Positions 7,173 to 12,862 are shown, numbered from the stretch's first letter. The stretch: DNA of 12,862 bases from Burkholderia sp. (GCA_028292565.1 JAQGMD010000401.1:1-12862), one strand, 5' to 3'. Made by a program: numbers and translations. The notes: generated by a model from the letters alone, not told the origin.

Positions 7173-8555
7173 TCATTCATTCGGATAGGGGTTGGCAGCT
7201 GAATCAGCACCAGAAATGTTCTCCGGCCGGCGCGGCGCAACGAAATACACCCAGGCCAGCGCGACCAGGTAGGCGGTAGGAATCATCATGAACAACAGGG
7301 AGTAGTTGTTATTCGTCCTGGTCAGCACATAGCCGACGATCTGTGTCATGAACATGCCACCAATGGCGGAAAACATGCCGCCGAAACCGAATACCGACGC
7401 AACCGCATTCTTGGGCGTCATGTCCATTACCAGGGCCCAGATATTGGCCGTCCACGCCTGGTGCGCTGCAATCGCAATCGAAATAAAAAACACCGCCGAC
7501 CACAGCCCGGCGGCGGAAGAGGCAAACACGATAGGGACGATGCAAATGGCGCAGATCAGCATCGACAGCAAGCGTGACGGAATCGGCTGCATGCCGCGGC
7601 TGATCATCACCGAAGACAAGGCGCCGCCGATCAGGCTGCCGACATCAGCCATCAGGTAGATCACGATCAGTGGCGCGCCCAATTCCGTGACGCTGATGCC
7701 CAGCTTGTATTGCTGGTTCAGGTAGGGTGGCAGCCAGTAAAGGTAGAACCAGAAGACCGGCGCCGACAGCATGGTGCCAATCGCATAGGCCCAGGTCGCG
7801 CGGAACTTGATAATTCGTGAATATGGAATCTTTTCAATGTGCGGTTCCGTCTCGCTCTGGACGTAGGTCAACTCGCCGCGCGAGACCGTCGGATGCTTGT
7901 CCGGATCGTAGTAAAACTTCCACCAGAAGAACAGCCATACCAGGCCGACGGTGCCGATCAGGTAAAAGGCTTCCTGCCAGCCCCAGAAGTACAAGATGGT
8001 CGGAATTAACATCGGGGTAACCATCGCGCCTACATTGGTGCCGGCATTGAAGATGCCGACCGCGATCGCGCGCTCGCCCGGCGGAAACCATAACCGCGCG
8101 GTCTTGATGCAACAAGGATAGTTGCCCGCCTCGAACAAGCCCAGGAAGAAGCGGCAGAACATGAAGCCAACCGCGGAAGCAACGAGCCCATGCGCCGCAG
8201 CGGCAATGCTCCACAACAGCACCGCGATCGCGAAGCCGCGCCTGACGCCGATTCTGTCGATCAGACGTCCCTGCAATACATACCCGGCCGCATAGCCGAC
8301 CTGGAACCAGAAATTGATGTTGGCATAGTCCTGCGCCGTCCAGTTCATCTCCTTGGCAAGAAGAGGTTGCAGGATGCCGAGCGTGGCGCGGTCGATATAG
8401 TTGAGCGTGGTGGCGAAAAATACCAGGGCCAGCATGCCCCAGCGTACCTTGCCGATGGCAAAGGCCGCGCGCATCTTGTGAGGAATCGATTCGGCGGGCA
8501 CTGGGGCGCCGGGCGCGGTCGTCGCGCCGCCGGCCGGGGTGCGATGTTTAGCCAT
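7173..8555 (-). CDS. MFS permease, anion:cation symporter type, probable quinate/shikimate or protocatechuate uptake
   Basis: A 460-residue inner-membrane transporter with a hydrophilic N-terminal tail of about 38 residues and about 12 hydrophobic segments. LNYIDRATLGI (51-61) ends the first helix region, the MFS loop motif GRLIDRIGVRR is at 96-106, and RFFLGLFEAGNYP is at 135-147. These are features of the ACS family (hexuronate/phthalate/glucarate symporters) rather than the AAHS family to which PcaK belongs. The substrate is inferred from context only: it sits between the quinate/shikimate dehydrogenase (24 nt upstream) and pcaI (9 nt downstream), so quinate, shikimate or protocatechuate are the candidates. 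The ribosome binding site AAGGAG (8563-8568) lies 7 nt before ATG 8555. Confidence 0.9.
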   Translation of the reverse strand: MAKHRTPAGGATTAPGAPVPAESIPHKMRAAFAIGKVRWGMLALVFFATTLNYIDRATLGILQPLLAKEMNWTAQDYANINFWFQVGYAAGYVLQGRLIDRIGVRRGFAIAVLLWSIAAAAHGLVASAVGFMFCRFFLGLFEAGNYPCCIKTARLWFPPGERAIAVGIFNAGTNVGAMVTPMLIPTILYFWGWQEAFYLIGTVGLVWLFFWWKFYYDPDKHPTVSRGELTYVQSETEPHIEKIPYSRIIKFRATWAYAIGTMLSAPVFWFYLYWLPPYLNQQYKLGISVTELGAPLIVIYLMADVGSLIGGALSSVMISRGMQPIPSRLLSMLICAICIVPIVFASSAAGLWSAVFFISIAIAAHQAWTANIWALVMDMTPKNAVASVFGFGGMFSAIGGMFMTQIVGYVLTRTNNNYSLLFMMIPTAYLVALAWVYFVAPRRPENISGADSAANPYPNE

Positions 8556-8579
8556 GATGTGTCTCCTTCAATATCGTAA

Positions 8580-9443
8580 TCAGTGCCGTACCAGCGATGC
8601 GAAGTGACGCACCATGCGTTCGGGATCCGGTTCTGCGCCGGTGAATAATCGGAAAGCGTCGACTGCCTGGAATACCGCCATGCCACCGCCGTCCAGGGTG
8701 CGGCAGCCAAGCGCGCGAGCGGTGCGCAGCAGTTCGGTCTCCAGCGGAAAGTAGACGATTTCAGCCACCCACAAATTGGGCGAGAGTAGATTGGCCGGCA
8801 GCGGCATGCCGGGCAGCTTTGCCATTCCCACCGGCGTTGCGTTGATTAATCCGTCGGCATCGGCCATGGCCGCGGGTAAATCGGTTCCGGCAATTGCCCG
8901 GTCAGTGCCGAAGCGCGATGACAAATCGTCCGCGACGTGTTCGGCGCGTGCGCGGTCGGTGTCGAAGATTGTCAGGCGTTTGACCCCCAGCGTCAGCGCC
9001 GCATGCGCTACCGCCGAACCGGCGCCGCCGGCGCCGAGTTGCACCGCGCGGTCCAGCTTCACATCGGGCAAACCGCGCCGAAAGCCCCGCGCAAAGCCGG
9101 ACCAGTCGGTGTTGTGGCCGATGCGGCGTCCGTCGCGCAACACGACGGTATTGACCGCGCCTAACGCACGCGCATCATCCGACAGCTCATCGAGAAGCGG
9201 GATGATCAGTTGTTTGCACGGATACGTGATGTTCAGCCCGGCAAAACCCATTCGTTCTGCCGCCGTCAACAGATCAGGCAGTGCATCCGGGGTCAGGCCG
9301 AGGGCGTCGAGGTCGATGATGCGGTACATGTATTGCAGTCCAAGCTCTTTTGCCTCATGTTCATGCAGTGCCGGCGACAGCGACTGCTGGATGCCTGCAC
9401 CGATGAGGCCCACCAGATAGGAGTGCGAAGGAGGTGTCGGCAT
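8580..9443 (-). CDS. NAD-type quinate/shikimate dehydrogenase (AroE family)
   Basis: Probably oxidises quinate to 3-dehydroquinate and shikimate to 3-dehydroshikimate for catabolism. It has 287 residues. Substrate-side residues: SLSP (21-24), catalytic Lys77 in NITYPCKQ, Asn98, and Asp113 in NTDWSGF. The Rossmann loop is GAGGAG (137-142). The second strand ends in FDTDRARAE: Asp161 stands where NADP-specific AroE has a basic NRT-type motif, which indicates NAD. The C-terminus GGGMAVFQAVDAFRLFTGAEPD closely resembles what I recall of Corynebacterium glutamicum QsuD. The frame is open to 9596 but the family N-terminus starts at 9443, with GGAG at 9450-9453. Likely first gene of the operon; the 577-nt gap upstream should hold its promoter. 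The biosynthetic AroE is presumably elsewhere. Confidence 0.93.
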   Translation of the reverse strand: MPTPPSHSYLVGLIGAGIQQSLSPALHEHEAKELGLQYMYRIIDLDALGLTPDALPDLLTAAERMGFAGLNITYPCKQLIIPLLDELSDDARALGAVNTVVLRDGRRIGHNTDWSGFARGFRRGLPDVKLDRAVQLGAGGAGSAVAHAALTLGVKRLTIFDTDRARAEHVADDLSSRFGTDRAIAGTDLPAAMADADGLINATPVGMAKLPGMPLPANLLSPNLWVAEIVYFPLETELLRTARALGCRTLDGGGMAVFQAVDAFRLFTGAEPDPERMVRHFASLVRH

Positions 9444-9576
9444 GGGTGACTCCGGGTACAAATGGAAGCAATCTGGGGAAGGAAGGCGTAGGCGAGTAGC
9501 AGAGCTCAGGTAGCAGAGCGGTGGATGCTGCAGGGGCTGGCAAATAGATCCGACGGTGCGGGTACGCCTTGAAGAC

Positions 9577-9597
9577 GTTGGACTGAATTTGACCAAC
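9577..9597. promoter_or_regulatory. Candidate operator dyad upstream of the dehydrogenase operon
   Basis: GTTGG-N11-CCAAC, a 21-bp dyad centred at 9587, about 144 nt upstream of the dehydrogenase start. One further inner base pair matches. The AT-rich possible promoter patch lies immediately upstream on the minus strand, so a repressor bound here would block transcription. The binding protein is unknown; quinate and protocatechuate clusters are commonly controlled by LysR- or IclR-type regulators. Confidence 0.3.
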
Positions 9598-9644
9598 TGC
9601 GTTATTTAGTTTTATGTCGCGAATTCGTGGCGGCTTTGATGCAT

Positions 9645-9657
9645 AGCAAACGTTGCT
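9645..9657. promoter_or_regulatory. Second candidate operator dyad
   Basis: AGCAA-ACG-TTGCT, a perfect 5-bp dyad with a 3-nt centre, about 208 nt upstream of the dehydrogenase start. A third, shorter dyad (CGCGAATTCGTG, 9618-9629, one mismatched pair) lies between it and the GTTGG dyad. The half-sites differ, so they need not bind the same protein. Confidence 0.2.
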
Positions 9658-10020
9658 TCACTTGCGGCGCTATGGCAGAGAAAAGCGTGCCAGCGATGCA
9701 TGCGCCGAAAAACTTCCGTCGTTCAGGCTTTCATATAGCGGCGTGTCTCGTGAATATCTACCGGCAGTCGCGACCGTGACGGAGGCGTCATCGGTGGAAG
9801 CCGGATGATTGAAGGACTGTTCGCGCGCACGATGAACACCTCGTTATACAAAATGCACGAGCTGGCGCTGCACGGCTTTCCCAAGGTAGCACCCGATACA
9901 CTGGCGAGACTGATTACGCGGCGCACCGAGTCGCATGTGAAGTTGCACTCAAAGGCACCGCGAATGGTGTACAGACGCCTCGCTACGATCGGTGCATCCG
10001 GCATCGTCCCTTCATTGGCT

Positions 10021-11163
10021 TCAAAACCGATGCAGGATGCCGGCTTGCAAACCGGTAAGGGTTCGTCCGTTGATATCGCTGCCAGTCAAATTGGCAGACG
10101 GGGCCGCGGATCCACTGAACCGGAACCCCGCATTCCTGTCGTTTTTCATATAGTTGGCAAATCCGTACAGGGTCGTTCGCTTGGAGAGTTCGTAATACGC
10201 GCCAACGTTTCCGCCCCGCGCGCCCGAGTCACGATCGGACCTGTCGTTGATAGTCCCCCACAATGCACCGACCCGGAGTTTCGGGCTGACCCGGTAATCG
10301 GCAGAGATCTGGTAAACGTTATAGAAACGGCTTATATCCGGATTCGTCCCCAAGAAATAATTATTGGGAATGCTGACATTGCTGAGAATGGACGCGGCAG
10401 TGTTGCCGGCGGCATTCCCGGTGATGTTATTGCTTCGTACATACGCGAGGTAAATTTTGCCTTTTCCGTAGTCGTAATCTGCGTAGAGATTATGGTATTG
10501 GACTTTATTCTGGAAAGGGCCGGCCGGCGTAGGCTTTGCCGCCAGTCCGGCATACCCGGCACGATAGGGTCCGTTTGTGTAGTCAAGGGCGAATTGATAG
10601 ACCGCTCTCCGGTTGACGCTTTCACCAGGAACTTCCGTGAATGCATAGTGGACCGTGGCTTGCAGGTTCGCAATGCGGGGCGACTTGTACGAGAGGTCGT
10701 TGTCGTAGCGGGACGGGACACCGAAGGTATTGATAATCGAGCCAAAGGTTGTGCGTTCCGTGTAATCGATCGCACCGCCAATAAAGAATATTTCCGTATT
10801 TTGGCGCCCGGCGCGAAATTCGCCCACGGGGGTGCTGACACCGATCCACGCCTGGCGGTCGAAGACACGGCCAGGGTTGGCAGGACCCGTACTGGGATCG
10901 GCGAAAGTCCCCGAGTCCGCATTGAATCCGGTTTCAAGATTAAACTTTGCCTGGTAACCACCACCCAACTCTTCTACGCCGCGAAATCCAAGACGACTTC
11001 TGAGGATCGCGCCATCATTCAGCCCGGTAATGGAGCGGTCGCTATTGCTTCTGATGTACCCAAGATATTGGTCCACGTTTCCATACAGAGTGATATTGGT
11101 TTGCGCCTGCGCGGCTGTCGAACACGCCGCGAGTGTACATAAAGCGGTCAATTTCTTTTTCAT
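10021..11163 (-). CDS. Outer-membrane porin, Burkholderia trimeric type
   Basis: A 380-residue general porin that would let the acidic substrate cross the outer membrane. The signal peptide MKKKLTALCTLAACSTAAQA is cleaved before QTNITLYGNVDQYLG, the standard mature start of these porins. The body alternates aromatic and hydrophilic residues (beta-barrel) with motifs such as RSRLGFRGVEELGGGYQAKF and TTLYGFANYMKN. It ends in a terminal Phe (ILHRF) as needed for BAM recognition. The true start is 11163, with GGAGG 4 nt upstream; the frame extends to 11340 but that part overlaps aroQ. It sits 92 nt after aroQ. Quinate operons elsewhere carry a porin gene (quiX in Acinetobacter), which supports a role here. 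Specificity cannot be read from the sequence. Confidence 0.94.
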   Translation of the reverse strand: MKKKLTALCTLAACSTAAQAQTNITLYGNVDQYLGYIRSNSDRSITGLNDGAILRSRLGFRGVEELGGGYQAKFNLETGFNADSGTFADPSTGPANPGRVFDRQAWIGVSTPVGEFRAGRQNTEIFFIGGAIDYTERTTFGSIINTFGVPSRYDNDLSYKSPRIANLQATVHYAFTEVPGESVNRRAVYQFALDYTNGPYRAGYAGLAAKPTPAGPFQNKVQYHNLYADYDYGKGKIYLAYVRSNNITGNAAGNTAASILSNVSIPNNYFLGTNPDISRFYNVYQISADYRVSPKLRVGALWGTINDRSDRDSGARGGNVGAYYELSKRTTLYGFANYMKNDRNAGFRFSGSAAPSANLTGSDINGRTLTGLQAGILHRF

Positions 11164-11255
11164 ATAACCTCCATCACCAGATACGCAGCGAGAATCACAT
11201 GAGGCCAAGAAGGAACGCGCATGGGCCAGGCTACGGCTGCACCGCCTCGACACCA

Positions 11256-11696
11256 CTACATCGCAAGCGCGGCAATCGCAAGCGCATAGCCTTGTATTCC
11301 AAATCCCAAAATCACACCCGACGCAACTGGCGATAGCCATGAATGATGCCGAAATGGCTCACGCGCATGGACATTTGAAATATGCAATTCAATCAGACGC
11401 ACTCCGGTACCCTTGATTGCGTCATATAACGCAATTGACGTATGGGTATAGGCGCCCGCGTTGAACACGACGCCTGCCAATGCGCCCTGCGCTTGTGCGG
11501 CGCCGGCCTCGTGGATCCAGTCAATCAGCACGCCTTCATGGTTGGATTGGCGAAAGTCAAGAGCGAATCCATGAGCTTCACAGGTGGTGCGGCACAAAAT
11601 CTCCACATCGGCGATGGTCTGACTTCCATAGATAGCCGGTTCGCGCGTGCCTAGAAGATTGATGTTTGGGCCGTTCAGTACCAATACGGTTTTCAT
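11256..11696 (-). CDS. aroQ: 3-dehydroquinate dehydratase, type II
   Basis: Dehydrates 3-dehydroquinate to 3-dehydroshikimate by the type II (trans, enolate) mechanism; soluble dodecamer in known members. It has 146 residues, full length. Active-site blocks: NGPNINLLGTREP (8-20) with Tyr23 in AIYG, QSNHEG (50-55), FNAGAYTHTS (78-87) with Asn79, ELHISNVHAREPFRHHS (103-119) with catalytic His105. The start at 11696 follows GGAG with 8-nt spacing. It is the first gene in the leftward series and the one most exposed to the repeat-rich region to its right. Whether it is a dedicated catabolic copy or also serves aromatic biosynthesis cannot be decided here; the context favours a catabolic one. Confidence 0.96.
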   Translation of the reverse strand: MKTVLVLNGPNINLLGTREPAIYGSQTIADVEILCRTTCEAHGFALDFRQSNHEGVLIDWIHEAGAAQAQGALAGVVFNAGAYTHTSIALYDAIKGTGVRLIELHISNVHAREPFRHHSWLSPVASGVILGFGIQGYALAIAALAM

Positions 11697-11735
11697 TCAC
11701 CTGACTCCATCAAATTTTCTGGACCTTACCCGAGA

Positions 11736-11809
11736 CCACCGGTTTTGACGCCGCACGGATTCCACCGTTTCGGCTCGTGCACCGACATCTGCGGGGCGTC
11801 AAATGGTGG
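11736..11809. repeat. Imperfect inverted repeat upstream of aroQ
   Basis: Left arm CCACCGGTTTTGACGCC (11736-11752); the right arm (11795-11809) is the reverse complement of CCACCATTTGACGCC. The arms match apart from a 2-nt gap and one change, with a 42-nt spacer. A third partial copy, CCACCGTTT, lies in direct orientation at about 11762-11770. Located 40-113 nt upstream of the aroQ start, so either paired operator sites or the ends of a decayed small element. Confidence 0.4.
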
Positions 11810-12216
11810 ATTCGGACCTTTGGCCGCCTGGCATCAAGGCCGGGCGCGCAAAGGCGCACGTGCAGTCGGTCGCCGACCTTCGTGGGCGGCGCGTCGCGGT
11901 GCAGTTCTCCACGCTGCTACAGAGCCTGCTTGCCGTTGAATCAGGCGCTCGGTACGATCCAATTTACTGGATAGAATCGCTGGCAACGCTGCGAGACCAG
12001 ACACCGCTACGTTTGTGTTTTTTAAGGATTTCTTTCCATCGCTATTTGGCCTTGGGTGTCCTAAAAACACACAAGCAAGTCTACGGCTGTGTGTGTATTG
12101 CAGGTGGCCCTGCGAATAGTTCGGACGATTTGATCCGGGTCAAGCAGATCGCGAACCCCGATCCTTACCAACTACTCTCATCAAGGGGCAGCACTTCGCT
12201 TTGCAACATGGCGTAA
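11803..12216 (+). pseudogene. Open frame of doubtful status; possible remnant of a solute-binding protein gene
   Basis: 137 codons, no clear Shine-Dalgarno. Only the first 60 or so residues look protein-like: VQSVADLRGRRVAVQFSTLL (about residues 20-39) recalls the sequence following a binding-protein lobe (xxVADLKGKRVAV) in periplasmic substrate-binding proteins. Residues after about 65 (LRLCFLRISFHRYLAL...) look random and are read through an inverted-repeat segment. It may be a truncated remnant or may be chance coding; nothing in its surroundings supports function. I do not recognise it firmly. Confidence 0.2.
12013..12096 (-). promoter_or_regulatory. Overlapping alternative hairpins, attenuator- or terminator-like, reading toward aroQ
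   Basis: On the minus strand three segments occur in order. A (ACACACAGC, at 12086-12094). B (GC-T-TGTGTGTTTTTAGGA, at 12059-12076). C (TCCTTAAAAAACACAA, at 12013-12028). A pairs with B in an 8-9 bp stem with one bulge and a 9-nt loop, directly followed by TTTTT: an intrinsic-terminator shape. B also pairs with C over 16 positions with two mismatches around a 30-nt loop. The two pairings exclude each other. It ends about 317 nt upstream of the aroQ start. It may instead simply be a terminator for a lost gene. Confidence 0.35.
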
Positions 12217-12227
12217 AACGCGCGATC

Positions 12228-12243
12228 GCGCCGCCTTCGGCGC
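12228..12243. terminator. GC-rich hairpin, weak terminator candidate
   Basis: GCGCCG-CCTT-CGGCGC, a perfect 6-bp all-GC stem with a 4-nt loop. On the minus strand a TTTT follows after 9 nt (GATCGCGCGTTTTACG), too far for a canonical intrinsic terminator. It lies between the EAL gene and aroQ, both on that strand. Confidence 0.2.
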
Positions 12244-12284
12244 ATTGCAGACTTGCTTCCGTTATTTTCTTTTGGAACGCCATC

Positions 12285-12607
12285 ATGCGCGCAATGAAAG
12301 CGGCAGTATTCGTCAGTCCTGAAAAATCGTGCTTGAAGAAAAGCCAATACCTTCAATCGGTCTTGGAGAGGAACTAATTAAGATCACGACGACCACGATT
12401 TGCGGCACCGACATACATATTCTTAAGGGGGAATATCCGGTCGAGCCGGGGCGAATTGTCGGGCATGAGCCGGTTGGGGTCATTGCGGAACTCGGGCCAG
12501 GTGTGACAGTTACCGGAACAGGAGTCGGTCATCAATGCGAGAACCTGCGGTTATCGTTGACTAAAATCATTCGGAACGCAGATGGCGGCAAGGACCTAAT
12601 CGATTGA
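12285..12607 (+). pseudogene. Zinc-dependent alcohol dehydrogenase, 5' remnant with frameshift
   Basis: The N-terminal part of a medium-chain, zinc-binding alcohol dehydrogenase. From ATG 12294 the frame reads MKAAVFVSPEK. One base then appears missing at the A-run 12322-12326, and the protein resumes in another frame as IVLEEKPIPSIGLGEELIKI, then TTTICGTDIHILKGEYPVEPGRIVGHEPVGVIAELGPGV. The catalytic-zinc cysteine (CGTD) and the GHE block are kept. Homology to the family fades after about 12510, where small indels are likely: another frame reads VINARTCG, near the expected continuation VI.AR.PCG. The remaining 250 or more residues (structural zinc, Rossmann fold) are absent. The frame ends at 12607, overlapping the end of the EAL gene by 12 nt. 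A sequencing error could explain the first shift but not the missing body. Confidence 0.75.
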
Positions 12608-12862
12608 TGGCAAACGCCATTTTTGGAGGAAAGGCTGGACTTGCTCAGGTGGCAGTGGGCGGGAAATGTAGTGCCCCTGGATCTCGTCGCAAGAGAGGGA
12701 CGTCAATATCCTCGTTTGTTGCGCGTTTTCGACGTCTTCGGCCACCACCCGCATGCCAAGCGCATGGACCATGGTGATGACGGCCTTGAAAAAAGCGCCG
12801 GCTTTCTCTGTCCGGTCTATCTGGCACGTGAATGCACGGTCGACCTTCAGTACATCGATATC
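12596..12862 (-). CDS. EAL-domain protein (c-di-GMP phosphodiesterase family), C-terminal end only
   Basis: 88 residues plus stop, entering from the right edge. Visible are the last parts of an EAL domain: IDVLKVDRAF (usually LKID, catalytic Lys kept), VITMVHALGMRVVAEDVE (the metal-site Glu of AEGVE kept, but Gly replaced by Asp), CDEIQGHYISRPLP (the QG block), ending FLQKWRLPSID. The E-A-L and DDFGTG motifs lie outside the window, so activity and partner domains (GGDEF, PAS, membrane) cannot be judged. The family hydrolyses c-di-GMP to pGpG. It is a different functional group from the degradation genes and marks the end of the catabolic locus. Confidence 0.88.
   Translation of the reverse strand, partial: DIDVLKVDRAFTCQIDRTEKAGAFFKAVITMVHALGMRVVAEDVENAQQTRILTSLSCDEIQGHYISRPLPPEQVQPFLQKWRLPSID

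Larger units (their letters stand above)
9444..10020. other. 577-nt gap between porin and dehydrogenase: probable operon promoter region, otherwise unassigned
   Basis: The part nearest the dehydrogenase (9444-9720) has no likely gene and carries three dyads; I could not pick a convincing -35/-10 pair, though an AT-rich minus-strand patch (TAAAACTAAATAA, about 9604-9616) could be part of a promoter. The part next to the porin (9723-10020) is open on both strands (93 codons minus, 72 codons plus before the porin). Neither translation resembles a family I know. I see no clear terminator after the porin, so some read-through into the dehydrogenase operon is possible. Confidence 0.5.
11697..12284. 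other. 588-nt region without a confident gene, upstream of aroQ
   Basis: No reading frame on either strand gives a protein I recognise. The longest is plus-strand 11803-12216 (described separately). What can be seen is structural: an imperfect inverted repeat at 11736-11752/11795-11809, three mutually complementary segments at 12013-12096, and a GC-rich hairpin at 12228-12243. The aroQ promoter should lie in the left third, but I could not define it: a TTGACG on the minus strand (in the right repeat arm) lacks a good -10. Confidence 0.5.

Noticed and set aside
9444..9596. Upstream extension of the dehydrogenase frame (start at 9596)
   Set aside because: The extra 51 residues are proline/serine-rich and unlike AroE; ATG 9443 has a GGAG with 6-nt spacing.
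9805..11142. 445-codon plus-strand open frame across the porin gene
   Set aside because: It is antisense to a porin with signal peptide, barrel pattern and terminal Phe. The translation shows no family features, and long antisense frames are common in GC-rich coding DNA.
11164..11340. Upstream extension of the porin frame (start at 11340)
   Set aside because: It overlaps aroQ and would bury the signal peptide 59 residues inside the protein.
12329..12607. Intact small gene starting at GTG 12329
   Set aside because: The first codons continue an alcohol dehydrogenase N-terminus (MKAAVFVSPEK) found one frame away just upstream, so this is a frameshifted remnant.
12607..12624. Plus-strand terminator ATGGC-AAAC-GCCAT followed by TTTT
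   Set aside because: The stem is only 5 bp and the site lies inside the EAL coding sequence on the other strand; it may help end transcription of the remnant but is too weak to call.
1..12862. CRISPR array, tRNA/rRNA genes, insertion sequence or phage genes
   Set aside because: No regularly spaced repeats, no cloverleaf or rRNA sequence recognised, and no transposase or integrase frame on either strand.

Overview
The window reads as a chromosomal piece of a GC-rich Gram-negative bacterium, most likely a betaproteobacterium of the Burkholderiales (Oxalobacteraceae or Burkholderiaceae type). The signs are a Burkholderia-type trimeric porin, separate pcaC and pcaD genes, and a GTCATTCCGGC-type intergenic inverted repeat common in that order. 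The genus assignment is inference only.

From the left edge to about 11.7 kb, every confident gene lies on the minus strand. Together they form one catabolic programme that carries quinate/shikimate to central metabolism. In transcription order they are: aroQ (type II dehydroquinase), an outer-membrane porin, a 577-nt gap, then a tightly packed run: NAD-type quinate/shikimate dehydrogenase, an MFS permease, pcaI, pcaJ, pcaF, pcaH, pcaG, pcaB, pcaD, pcaC and quiC (3-dehydroshikimate dehydratase, cut by the left edge). Gaps inside the run are -4 to 66 nt, so it is probably a single operon with its promoter in the gap upstream of the dehydrogenase.

The genes work together as follows. Porin and permease bring the substrate in. 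The dehydrogenase oxidises quinate to 3-dehydroquinate and shikimate to 3-dehydroshikimate. AroQ dehydrates dehydroquinate to dehydroshikimate. QuiC makes protocatechuate. PcaHG opens the ring, PcaB, PcaC and PcaD give beta-ketoadipate, PcaIJ attaches CoA, and PcaF cleaves to acetyl-CoA and succinyl-CoA. No step is missing between quinate and the TCA cycle. No regulator gene lies in the window.

Right of aroQ (11.7-12.6 kb) the texture changes to a scar-like region. It has no convincing intact gene, several inverted repeats, mutually exclusive hairpins reading toward aroQ, and the frameshifted 5' remnant of a zinc alcohol dehydrogenase on the plus strand. At the right edge the C-terminal 88 residues of an EAL (c-di-GMP phosphodiesterase) protein enter on the minus strand. 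The pathway genes are well-known families. The less ordinary material is in the two gene-poor gaps and in the way peripheral and central pathways are joined.
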